DNA of 64,000 bases. It comes from MKUN01 sp964481425 (GTDB lineage: Bacteria; Bacteroidota; Bacteroidia; Chitinophagales; Chitinophagaceae). The notes under the pieces were generated by a model that did not search any database, had not been told where the DNA came from, and saw nothing but the letters and a program-made list of their open reading frames with translations. Below, piece after piece: positions 5,704 to 14,373 of this stretch. A program made the position numbers and the translations under genes. Location of the stretch: contig CAYZTM010000015.1 in the NCBI GenBank assembly GCA_964481425.1, positions 1 to 64,000 of the forward strand, read 5' to 3'. Position 1 is the stretch's first letter. Each line of letters begins with the position of its first letter.

Positions 5704-8700
5704 ATGCTACAAAAGATCATTGAGTTTTCGGTCAGGAATAAACTCATAATTATATTATTTGTGCTGGGCCTTATTGGTTATGGGGCTTACCAGCTTACCC
5801 AACTGCCCATAGATGCAGTACCCGACATAACCAACAACCAGGTGCAGGTGATAACGGTAACACCCTCCCTTGGTGCGCCTGATGTGGAGCGTTTGATAAC
5901 GTTCCCTATTGAACAGGCCAATAGTAATATTCCCGGGCTGAAGGAGATACGCAGTTTTTCCCGTTTCGGGCTTTCGCTGGTCACTATAGTGTTCCATGAC
6001 GATGTGGATGTGTATTGGGCAAGGCAGCAGGTATCCGAACGGCTGCAACAGGTGCAAAACGAAATACCCAAAGGTATTGGCAGCCCTTCGCTGGCGCCGG
6101 TCACTACCGGCCTGGGAGAGATATACCAATACGTGGTAAGGCCTAAGCCGGGCTATGAAGACAAATATGATGCAAGGCAGTTGCGCACCATCCAGGACTG
6201 GATCATAAGACGCCAGCTTTTGGGTGTGGAGGGGGTAGCTGATGTTAGCAGCTTTGGAGGCTACCTTAAACAATACGAGGTGGCAGTAAACACATCGAAA
6301 CTCGCTTCATATGGTCTTGGTGTTAAAGATATCTTCACAGCGCTCGAAAAAAATAACGGTAATACCGGTGGCGCCTATATTGAAAAAGGCCCTGCTGTTC
6401 TGTACATACGCAGCGAGGGCCTCGCGGAAAATATCGGGGATATAGAGAATATCGTGGTGAAGCAGGTATCGTCCGGATCACCTGTATTGATACGCGATGT
6501 GGCAGATGTGCATATTGGCTCGGCAACGAGGTATGGTGCTATGTGTTATAATGACAAAGGCGAGGTGGCCGGGGCGATCGTGATGATGCTTAAAGGAGGG
6601 AATAGTAATAAAGTAATTAAGCAGATAAAAGAACGCATCGTCCAAATTCAGAAAACGCTGCCCGAAGGCGTAGTGATAGAGCCCTTCCTGGACAGGACCA
6701 AAATGGTCAATAATGCCATCGGTACGGTTGAAAAGAACCTGCTGGAAGGCTCGCTGATCGTCATTTTTATCCTGGTATTATTCCTCGGCAATTTGCGTGC
6801 AGGGCTCATCGTGGCATCCATCATACCGCTGGCCATGTTATTTGCCATCATTATGATGAACCTGTTTGGTGTGAGCGGCAACCTGATGAGCCTGGGGGCC
6901 CTTGATTTCGGTCTTATCATAGATGGGGCGGTCATTATCGTCGAGGCGGTCATGCATCGGCTTGGGCATTCCAAACAGTTCAGGGATGTAGTGCGCCTGT
7001 CGCAGGGAGATATGGATAAAGAAGTAAATACTGCTGCCTCCCGCATGATGAACAGTGCGGTGTTCGGGCAGGTGATCATCCTTATTGTGTACCTGCCCAT
7101 ATTCTCGTTGCGTGGTATTGAAGGGAAGATGTTCCGCCCCATGGCGCAGACCGTCGCCTTTGCCCTGCTGGGGGCGTTCATCCTGTCACTTACTTATATC
7201 CCTATGATGAGCTCTTTGCTTATCAGCAAAAAGATAAAGCATAAGCCCGGCCTTTCGGACAGGGTTATGGCCCGCATCGAACGCTGGTTCCAGCATGCGC
7301 TTGATAAGGTATTGAATTATCCCAAGCTGATAATTGGTGGTGTGATCGTATTGTTCGCCGCAGCCTTGTCTGTACTGCTATCGCTGGGCGGAGAATTCAT
7401 TCCGCAACTGGAAGAGGGGGATTTTGCAGTGGATACGAGAGTGCTGACCGGCAGTAGCCTGCATACCACAATAGATGCGACACAAAAAGCTGCAGGCATC
7501 CTCTTGCACAGGTTTCCGGAAGTGGAAAAGGTAGTAACCAAGATAGGCAGCGGCGAGATACCTACGGACCCAATGCCAATGGATGCGAGTGACATGATGG
7601 TGATATTGAAGGATAAGAAGGAGTGGACATCAGCCAAAACATTCCCTGAACTGGCTGAGAAGATGGGGGCCGCAATAAGCGAAGTGCCGGGTGTTACCGC
7701 AGGATTTCAATTTCCTGTACAAATGAGGTTCAATGAATTGATGACCGGGGCGCGGCAGGATGTAGTGTGTAAGATATACGGCGAAGACCTGGATTCACTG
7801 GCGCTTTATGCCGATAAGCTGGGCAAGCTTGTATCAACAGTGGACGGTGCGCGCGACCTATATGTGGAAACGGTGACGGGCCTGCCCCAGTTGGTTATAA
7901 AATACGATCGCGCAGCGATAGCCCAATACGGGCTGAGTATTGAAGACGTTAACAATGTAGTGAACACTGCGTTTGGGGGACAAAGTACCGGCCTCGTTTT
8001 TGAGGGAGAAAAACGCTTCGATCTTGTCGTTCGACTTGCAGGAGACCAACGTAAGAACATTGAAGATGTAAGGAACCTGCTGGTGCCTGCTGCAAACGGT
8101 ACACAGGTGCCCTTGAACCAGCTTGCTACTGTTGAAATAAAAGATGGCCCTAACCAGATACAACGCGAAGATGCGCGGCGACGTATCGTTGTTGGCTTCA
8201 ACGTAAGAGGCCGCGATGTGCAAAGCATAGTGAATGAGCTACAGCAGAAGGCTGCCGGGATCAGGCTGCCTGCCGGTTATTACATTACGTATGGCGGTGC
8301 ATTCGAGAACCTTGTCGCTGCAAAGAAGCGCTTATCGCTGGTTGTTCCCCTGGCTTTGGGACTTATATTGTTAATGCTCTATTTCGCGTTTCGTTCGCTC
8401 CGGCATGGGCTTATTATCTATACTGCCATACCCTTATCAGCTATTGGGGGGGCTTTCGCCCTGGCTATACGGGGCATGCCTTTCAGTATAAGTGCAGGGG
8501 TAGGCTTTATCGCTTTATTTGGTGTAGCAGTGTTAAATGGTATCGTATTAATAGCCGAATTCCGTCGCTTACAGGCAGATGGCCTAACTGACCTCAGGCG
8601 TATCGTACTGCAGGGGACCAAAATAAGGTTACGCCCGGTGTTGATGACCGCAGCGGTCGCTTCTTTAGGCTTCCTGCCTATGGCACTGAGTAACGGTGCC

Positions 8701-10053
8701 GGTGCTGAGGTGCAGCGGCCATTGGCTACAGTAGTGATCGGGGGCCTGATGACGGCTACCTTCCTCACTTTGTTCCTTCTCCCGGTACTCTATATTTTAT
8801 TTGAAAAATCAAATGTCAAAATGAAAAGTAAGACAGCAGTTATATTGTTATCATTCGGTATAGCCCCTATGCTTTCTAAAGCACAGGAAACCATAACGCT
8901 TGATGCTGCAATCGATTCTGCCCTTCGTAATAATTTAAGTCTCAAGGCCGACAGGTTTACTGCTGATTATCATAAAAAGATGATCGGCACCGCCTGGGAC
9001 CCGGGGAGAACAAGTGTTAGCGCCGAGTGGGGTAATATTAACAGCGCCTATACGGACACACGCTATGGTGTTTCGCAAACCATCGCATTCCCATTGGTAT
9101 ATGCGGGGCATAGCGCCCTGCTTCGTGGTGAATGGAGGGCAGCGCAGGCACAAGTCGACCTTCGTGAAAAGGAATTGACCAGGCAGGTGGCAAAGCTGTA
9201 CAACGAGATCAATAGCCTGTATCACAAAAGAGACCTGTTACGACAGGCGGATAGCCTGTACGCCGGTTTTGCACAAAAGGCCGTCCTGCGTTATAAGCTG
9301 GGGGAGACCGATATTGCAGAAAAGGCCTCGGCTGAAAACCAGCGGGGGCAGGTAAGGCTGCAACTCGATCAGTTAGAGACAGACCTTGCTATATTAGGCG
9401 AACGTTTTGCTTATCTGCTACATTCGGGTACTGCTTACCTGCCTGCCCCCGGACTTTTGAGATTGTCACCCGGCGTATTGCCGTTAGTGCCTGCCATGAC
9501 CACCCATCCATATCTCGCATATCTTGAGCAGCAAAGGAAATTGTCGCAGAGCAGGCTGAGATACGAAAAACTACAATTGCTCCCCGAGCTTACCGGCAGC
9601 TATTATAACCAAAGTTTCAGCGGCTGGCAGAAGGTTGATAACCAGGAGCTGTTGTATGGTAAGGACACCCGCTTTTCTTCGGTGCAATTGGGTGTCGGTA
9701 TACCGATATTGTTTTTTGCACGCTCAGCAAACATAAAGGCCCTTTCACTTGGTGTAAGCATAGCCGAAGCCCGGGAAGAAGACGGTCGCAACCTGCTTGA
9801 CCGTGAATATAAGGAGGCCCTTTTGGCTTACGGTCAATACAGCAAGGCCGTAAAATATTTTGAAGATACCGCTTTGCAGAATACTGATCTGCAGATCAGT
9901 ACTGCAGGCCGGCAATTCATGCAGGGAGAGATCAATTACCTGGAGTATACCTTACTGCTTAACCAGGCCATAAGCATACGTAACGATTACTACGATGCCC
10001 TGAAGAAAATGAATGAATCTGTTTTAGAGATCAATTACCTCACCAAAAATTAA
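5704..10053 (+). CDS. cusA: CusA/CzcA heavy-metal efflux RND transporter fused to a CusC/TolC-like outer-membrane factor (1449 aa)
   Basis: The first ~1030 residues are a complete heavy-metal RND pump: N-terminal helix MLQKIIEFSVRNK, porter domains, and the TM4 proton relay with D401, D407 and E414 in LDFGLIIDGAVIIVE, matching the D-x5-D-x6-E pattern of CzcA. After the twelfth helix the frame continues into a segment from Met1040 (base 8821) that looks like a signal peptide (MKSKTAV, hydrophobic core, SKA-QE), then ~400 residues of outer-membrane factor with two coiled-coil halves. Such fusions are known in Bacteroidota. The pump exports monovalent or divalent metal cations by proton antiport; the metal is not readable. 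Start 5704 is chosen over 5674 because it gives the canonical N-terminus. cusB follows after 4 bases. Confidence 0.93.
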   Translation: MLQKIIEFSVRNKLIIILFVLGLIGYGAYQLTQLPIDAVPDITNNQVQVITVTPSLGAPDVERLITFPIEQANSNIPGLKEIRSFSRFGLSLVTIVFHDDVDVYWARQQVSERLQQVQNEIPKGIGSPSLAPVTTGLGEIYQYVVRPKPGYEDKYDARQLRTIQDWIIRRQLLGVEGVADVSSFGGYLKQYEVAVNTSKLASYGLGVKDIFTALEKNNGNTGGAYIEKGPAVLYIRSEGLAENIGDIENIVVKQVSSGSPVLIRDVADVHIGSATRYGAMCYNDKGEVAGAIVMMLKGGNSNKVIKQIKERIVQIQKTLPEGVVIEPFLDRTKMVNNAIGTVEKNLLEGSLIVIFILVLFLGNLRAGLIVASIIPLAMLFAIIMMNLFGVSGNLMSLGALDFGLIIDGAVIIVEAVMHRLGHSKQFRDVVRLSQGDMDKEVNTAASRMMNSAVFGQVIILIVYLPIFSLRGIEGKMFRPMAQTVAFALLGAFILSLTYIPMMSSLLISKKIKHKPGLSDRVMARIERWFQHALDKVLNYPKLIIGGVIVLFAAALSVLLSLGGEFIPQLEEGDFAVDTRVLTGSSLHTTIDATQKAAGILLHRFPEVEKVVTKIGSGEIPTDPMPMDASDMMVILKDKKEWTSAKTFPELAEKMGAAISEVPGVTAGFQFPVQMRFNELMTGARQDVVCKIYGEDLDSLALYADKLGKLVSTVDGARDLYVETVTGLPQLVIKYDRAAIAQYGLSIEDVNNVVNTAFGGQSTGLVFEGEKRFDLVVRLAGDQRKNIEDVRNLLVPAANGTQVPLNQLATVEIKDGPNQIQREDARRRIVVGFNVRGRDVQSIVNELQQKAAGIRLPAGYYITYGGAFENLVAAKKRLSLVVPLALGLILLMLYFAFRSLRHGLIIYTAIPLSAIGGAFALAIRGMPFSISAGVGFIALFGVAVLNGIVLIAEFRRLQADGLTDLRRIVLQGTKIRLRPVLMTAAVASLGFLPMALSNGAGAEVQRPLATVVIGGLMTATFLTLFLLPVLYILFEKSNVKMKSKTAVILLSFGIAPMLSKAQETITLDAAIDSALRNNLSLKADRFTADYHKKMIGTAWDPGRTSVSAEWGNINSAYTDTRYGVSQTIAFPLVYAGHSALLRGEWRAAQAQVDLREKELTRQVAKLYNEINSLYHKRDLLRQADSLYAGFAQKAVLRYKLGETDIAEKASAENQRGQVRLQLDQLETDLAILGERFAYLLHSGTAYLPAPGLLRLSPGVLPLVPAMTTHPYLAYLEQQRKLSQSRLRYEKLQLLPELTGSYYNQSFSGWQKVDNQELLYGKDTRFSSVQLGVGIPILFFARSANIKALSLGVSIAEAREEDGRNLLDREYKEALLAYGQYSKAVKYFEDTALQNTDLQISTAGRQFMQGEINYLEYTLLLNQAISIRNDYYDALKKMNESVLEINYLTKN

Positions 10054-10057
10054 GTAA

Positions 10058-11191
10058 ATGAAGAACATACTCATAGTATCGTATATGGCTATTTTATTTT
10101 CTTCCTGTGGTAGCCATACGGCACAGGAAGAAAAGGTAACGGACAGCCTGGCGGCAACTGTAGTTACCCTTACCGATGCCCAATACAGGAATGCGGCAAT
10201 AGACACCGGTATGGCTGTGAAACAGGATGTCCGTTCCATATTGAAGGTAACGGGAACGATAGATGTGCCGCCCCAGAACATGGTTTCGGTGAGTTTCCCG
10301 ATGGGAGGATACCTGAAATCGACCAGCTTGCTACCGGGCATGCACATCCGGAAGGGAGAGGTGATAGCCCGCATGGAAGACCAGCAGTATATACAACTGC
10401 AGCAGGATTACCTTACGGCAAAGGCCCGGCAGGCATACCTGGAGAGCGAATACCAACGCCAGAAGGAACTGAATGCGAGTAAAGCCAGCAGCGACAAATC
10501 TTTTCAGCAGGCAGAGGCCGAATACCGCAGTAATAAGATACTGATAAGCGGATTAATGCAAAAGTTGCAGCTTATCGGGATAGATCCTTTGAAGCTGAAT
10601 GAAGGAAATATTTCACGCATGGTGAGCATACATGCCCCGATAGATGGTTATGTATCTGCTGTTCGGGTGAATGTAGGTAAGTATGTTACCCCATCAGATG
10701 TGTTGTTCGAATTGGTCAACCCCACAGATATCCACCTGGCATTAACTGTATTCGAGAAAGATATCAACAAGCTATCCATTGGTCAGAAATTGATCGCTTA
10801 CAGCAACGGTGATCCGGGAAAGAAATATCCCTGCGAGATCATACTGATAGGTAAAGATGTTAGTCCTGAACGGGCCATACAGGTGCATTGCCATTTTGAA
10901 CAGTATGATAAATCGCTGGTACCCGGCATGTTCATGAATGCTGATATCGAGGTGAATAGTGCCGAGGCTTTCGCTGTGCCTGAAGCAGCCATAGTGAGAT
11001 ACGGTGATAAACAGTATGTATTTGCTGCAAGGGCGAACAATACCTATGAAATGAAAGAGGTAGTTACGGGTCCTGCTGAGAATGGCAGGGTAGCCATAAT
11101 AGATGCAAAAGGACTTGATCTTGCTACGCAAACCCTGGTTACGGAGAATGCCTATACATTACTGATGAAGCTTAAGAACACAGCGGAGTAA
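10058..11191 (+). CDS. cusB: Efflux RND periplasmic adaptor (membrane fusion) subunit, CusB/CzcB type (377 aa)
   Basis: A lipoprotein signal peptide with lipobox FSSC (acylated Cys at about residue 17) anchors the adaptor in the inner membrane. Domain order is that of a membrane fusion protein: a beta-barrel/lipoyl half with SVSFPMGGYLKSTSLLPGMHIRKGEVIARMED, a helical hairpin (about 110-180, LQQDYLTAKARQAYLESEYQR), the second lipoyl half (SIHAPIDGYVSAVRVNVGKYV), then beta-barrel and C-terminal domains. It bridges the RND pump and the outer-membrane factor of the preceding fused gene, which it follows by 4 bases, so the two are surely co-transcribed. It lacks an obvious Met- or His-rich metal-binding N-terminus. 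Confidence 0.92.
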   Translation: MKNILIVSYMAILFSSCGSHTAQEEKVTDSLAATVVTLTDAQYRNAAIDTGMAVKQDVRSILKVTGTIDVPPQNMVSVSFPMGGYLKSTSLLPGMHIRKGEVIARMEDQQYIQLQQDYLTAKARQAYLESEYQRQKELNASKASSDKSFQQAEAEYRSNKILISGLMQKLQLIGIDPLKLNEGNISRMVSIHAPIDGYVSAVRVNVGKYVTPSDVLFELVNPTDIHLALTVFEKDINKLSIGQKLIAYSNGDPGKKYPCEIILIGKDVSPERAIQVHCHFEQYDKSLVPGMFMNADIEVNSAEAFAVPEAAIVRYGDKQYVFAARANNTYEMKEVVTGPAENGRVAIIDAKGLDLATQTLVTENAYTLLMKLKNTAE

Positions 11192-11242
11192 TAGTACTGT
11201 TATTTGAAATGTGCGAATGATGGGATCATAGGGAGGCTGAAA

Positions 11243-11275
11243 TAAGAAGTGCAGGCACTGTGCCTGCACTTCTTA
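11243..11275. terminator. Bidirectional terminator between cusB and the LamG protein gene
   Basis: A 14-bp perfect stem (11244-11257 with 11261-11274) with a CTG loop, bounded by A/T bases on both sides. It lies between convergent genes and can serve both strands. Confidence 0.75.
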
Positions 11276-11321
11276 ACTTATTGTGATGTTTGAATCTATT
11301 CTTATTCCCTGACCGTTAGGT

Positions 11322-13697
11322 CTACATCTTCACTATTTTACGCACCACATTCCCCTTATTGCCTGTCAGCGTTATGTAATAAACGCCTGCGGGTAGTCCG
11401 TGCATATCTATTATTGTTTGCCTGCTTTGTAGAGCCTGTTGCGATATTACGCCTCCCAGCGTATTACTGAGCGTGGCGGTATGATATAGTGAATTGTCGG
11501 CCCGGATGGTAAATTCTGTATAAGCAGGATTGGGGTATATATCAATGCCATTTTCACGTGTAACATTTGTGACGGAAGTGGGGCAACCTATCCTGTTGCT
11601 CACAGTATTGGTCCGTACTACATCGTTATCGTCAAAATAGATACCGGCCCTGTTGGTTATATAGGTGCCGTCGGGTAGCCCGTCCTTGACGTTTATTGAA
11701 TACATGAGCATCCCCTCACACTGGCCATGGTGAGAGCTGTCGAGCAGGTTAATATTCGGGAAGTCAAATTTGACCGCTGTGTATCCGCTTGGTTTCGGTT
11801 TCAGTATTGATATGTTCATGGCTGCCGATGCCGTCAGCATACGCAGGCTCTTTACATCAAGGTAATCGGGCAGGGTATCGAGCACATAGATATTGAATGC
11901 AGTATCATTCCCCGTATTTTCAAAGTGGATGGCATAAGTAAGTTTTGTGCCCACCGGTTGCAGGCAGCCTCCCGGGTTCACTGCAATGTAATTCGGGTCG
12001 TAGCTGCCGGTAATTGTGTCGTCGTGTATGATGATATTGTCTGAAGGGTTCATGTCGCCTATCATCGGATCTATCTCATAAATGGTCTGCACCGTATCAC
12101 CAATGGTCCCTGCACCTTCCATGTGAGCATACATGATGGCAGGGTTTGAAAGCGTGGACGAAAGATTGGCTATGTTCCAGGTGACAGCGTTACCGACAAT
12201 TGACGCAGGGTTAGGGAAAAATGCTTGTTGAGAGGTATAATGCGGGGTCATATGCATGGTCAGCGTCCCCATTATCGGGGTACAATAGGTATTGGTTGCG
12301 ATCACCATACCTGCAAAGCGATGGGAACCCACGATGCCGGTAGCATACAATTGAAGATCGTAGCCGGGTGTACCGCTGCATTGCAGCCCTACATTCTTTA
12401 CCGGGTTATTAGCCAGTTGCATCGTGTCTGTTATAATGCCATTGGCCGGGCATGAAAGCACTGCGCCCGGTACCACTTCTATGGCCTTGAAATCATAGAT
12501 AGTTCCCATACCGCCATAGGCATAATAATCAAGGCCGCTTGTGGCTGATACCGTATCGATAGGTATTCCTGAAGAATCTACTTCAAGCGTAGTAGGCTGG
12601 AATACCAGTGGTTCTGTCATTGGATCGTAATTGCAGTCGCCATTTGTGTCCGCATAGAACCGCAATGGCAGTACCCGGCAGAACTGGTAGTTGTAGCTGT
12701 AGCTGAGCGAGTCGATCGCTACGGCGTTGCGATAGATCACATGCTTTATGGTATAATTGCCGGAATAGGCATACATATGTTCTACATCGGCTAGTTGCGA
12801 TATAGTTGAAAAGCTATCCGTCTGTATGTTCCCGTCACCAAACCACGTTGTAACTGTCATCCCCGGCGTATAGTGGGCCGGCGATACCGTAAACTGCATA
12901 TTGGAGCAAAAATTGTCAACGTAAACCAATAAGCTATCCGTGCTTGCATAAGGAGTGCCCCTGTAGAGGTCGTAGAGTTCATTGACCTGTAGTGCCCTGT
13001 TCCATACGCCAATGTCATCTATTTTTCCGTCGAAGAAACGCTTGCAGCTATAATGACCTTTACCTATCAATAGCTTGCTCAGCGTGTCGGTATTGACCAC
13101 GCTGGAAGGACCAAATTGTACATGACTGGTGCTTTTATATTCACCGTCAACGTATAGTTTGATATCGAAGAAACCACCGAAAGACGTATCATAAGTGGCA
13201 GCCATGAAGTGCCAGCCGGTATCCAGTGTGTCCAAGTTTTGGTAATCTGCTATGCAAACGCCATCGATCCATCCGGTTGGCCCGCCCACATCATTATTTA
13301 TTTCAAGAGAGAAATTTTTGGATGTTTGCCCGCATGACTCACTATTTGCACCATAACCTGCCAGTACGCCTTGTGTGTTGCAGGCATTCGGGAAAGCTCC
13401 GTATTTGAACCAGCAGGCAATGGTACGCGCAGCATTGCCTGAGGGCCCTGCAAGGTTGGTACTGATACTGGTAGATGAACCATCGAACTGGTAGGCACTA
13501 TTAGTATTACCGAACCGGTCTGCAGCCAGGGTCGCCCCATTGACGGTACCGTCAAAACCATTCCCTGTGCCATCGTTTGCATTGCCTGAGAAAGGATACC
13601 ATGCCATTATACCATCAGCGGGCACATATGCGGGTAATGTTTGGGAAAATGCCGGGGAAACAATGAGCAGCGATATAATAAAGAAGAGCTGTTTCAT
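11322..13697 (-). CDS. Secreted LamG-domain protein with type IX secretion sorting domain (791 aa)
   Basis: A Sec signal peptide (about 1-18, cleaved before QTLPAY) is followed by a LamG/concanavalin-like jellyroll (about 30-245; WYPFSGNANDGTGNGFDG, then AYQFDGSSTS and KIDDIGVWNRAL, the usual LamG hallmarks). A central beta-rich region follows. At about 570-700 lies a DUF7619-like domain (SYDPNYIAVNPGG, YAIHFENTGNDTAFNIYVLD, GIYFDDNDVVRTN). The C-terminal ~75 residues (DIYPNPAYTEFTIRA ... NVVRKIVKM) are a type A T9SS sorting signal. The protein is expected on the cell surface or outside; carbohydrate or protein binding through LamG is inference. It stands alone with its own TAGTTTTG promoter. 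Confidence 0.88.
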   Translation of the reverse strand: MKQLFFIISLLIVSPAFSQTLPAYVPADGIMAWYPFSGNANDGTGNGFDGTVNGATLAADRFGNTNSAYQFDGSSTSISTNLAGPSGNAARTIACWFKYGAFPNACNTQGVLAGYGANSESCGQTSKNFSLEINNDVGGPTGWIDGVCIADYQNLDTLDTGWHFMAATYDTSFGGFFDIKLYVDGEYKSTSHVQFGPSSVVNTDTLSKLLIGKGHYSCKRFFDGKIDDIGVWNRALQVNELYDLYRGTPYASTDSLLVYVDNFCSNMQFTVSPAHYTPGMTVTTWFGDGNIQTDSFSTISQLADVEHMYAYSGNYTIKHVIYRNAVAIDSLSYSYNYQFCRVLPLRFYADTNGDCNYDPMTEPLVFQPTTLEVDSSGIPIDTVSATSGLDYYAYGGMGTIYDFKAIEVVPGAVLSCPANGIITDTMQLANNPVKNVGLQCSGTPGYDLQLYATGIVGSHRFAGMVIATNTYCTPIMGTLTMHMTPHYTSQQAFFPNPASIVGNAVTWNIANLSSTLSNPAIMYAHMEGAGTIGDTVQTIYEIDPMIGDMNPSDNIIIHDDTITGSYDPNYIAVNPGGCLQPVGTKLTYAIHFENTGNDTAFNIYVLDTLPDYLDVKSLRMLTASAAMNISILKPKPSGYTAVKFDFPNINLLDSSHHGQCEGMLMYSINVKDGLPDGTYITNRAGIYFDDNDVVRTNTVSNRIGCPTSVTNVTRENGIDIYPNPAYTEFTIRADNSLYHTATLSNTLGGVISQQALQSRQTIIDMHGLPAGVYYITLTGNKGNVVRKIVKM

Positions 13698-13741
13698 TTT
13701 GTATTATTATATAAGGGGTGAATAAAGTGTTTGTACTTTAT

Positions 13742-13749
13742 CAAAACTA
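13742..13749 (-). promoter_or_regulatory. Promoter -7 box of the LamG protein gene
   Basis: On the minus strand TAGTTTTG fits TAnnTTTG exactly. Twenty bases further upstream is TTAG, one base off the TTTG -33 box. The leader to the ATG at 13697 would be about 40 bases. Confidence 0.5.
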
Positions 13750-13821
13750 TAAATAATACATGTGAATTCCTAAAATAATTTTATATGTTGCAGCAATAGC
13801 TTAGTTAGCAATAGTATGTTA

Positions 13822-14226
13822 TTACTTATCATCGGTGATCAGGCTGGATGAGCCGCCATGCCCGAAAGCACGGAACCTGATCTCTTTATTACTGCCAGCA
13901 TCATACAAACGCACTGCTATTGTGTCCTTATTCCAGTTGTAATCTGCGAGTCTCATCTTGTCCTTGTAGCCATAAAATGCTGCATGGTAAACCATTTTTG
14001 CGCCTTCCTTTTGATAATAGACCAATTGGTAACCCTCACCCAGTGTGGCTTTTGAGGTACGGTACACCTCCGCATCATGGTCTTTATGCTTTGCAGGGTC
14101 GGGCTTCGGTACTTCTGCACTCAGGACATCCTGTATTTTGATGGTGGTAGTTTTGTTCGTTTGTGCCAGGGCGGTCGTAGAACCGGCCAACGCAAGTGCG
14201 ATGCAGTAGAAGGTGTTTCTGTTCAT
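13822..14226 (-). CDS. Small exported protein of unknown function (134 aa)
   Basis: The signal peptide is about 21 residues, cleaved after ALA before QTNKTT. The mature part of about 112 residues contains KPDPAKHKDHDAEVY, a QLVYYQKEGAKMVYHAAFYGYKDK stretch of likely beta strands, and a Gly/Ser-rich end. I recognise no family. The HKDHD run could bind metal, but that is speculation. It lies between two divergent transcription units and has no visible promoter box. Confidence 0.65.
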   Translation of the reverse strand: MNRNTFYCIALALAGSTTALAQTNKTTTIKIQDVLSAEVPKPDPAKHKDHDAEVYRTSKATLGEGYQLVYYQKEGAKMVYHAAFYGYKDKMRLADYNWNKDTIAVRLYDAGSNKEIRFRAFGHGGSSSLITDDK

Positions 14227-14373
14227 ATCTATATAAAATTTTCAGGTGATGATAAAGTTACATGGTTTTATTATAAGTGGTTACAAGTATTGTCATTTAC
14301 CTATGTTTCGCATCGTGGAAGACTTTTTGTATAATCTCCTTATATCGCTTATGTCTTATTTTTACTAAACGGA

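Noticed and set aside
5755..6273. 172-residue frame antisense to cusA
   Set aside because: It mirrors the conserved N-terminal part of the RND pump. No start signal or domain is visible.
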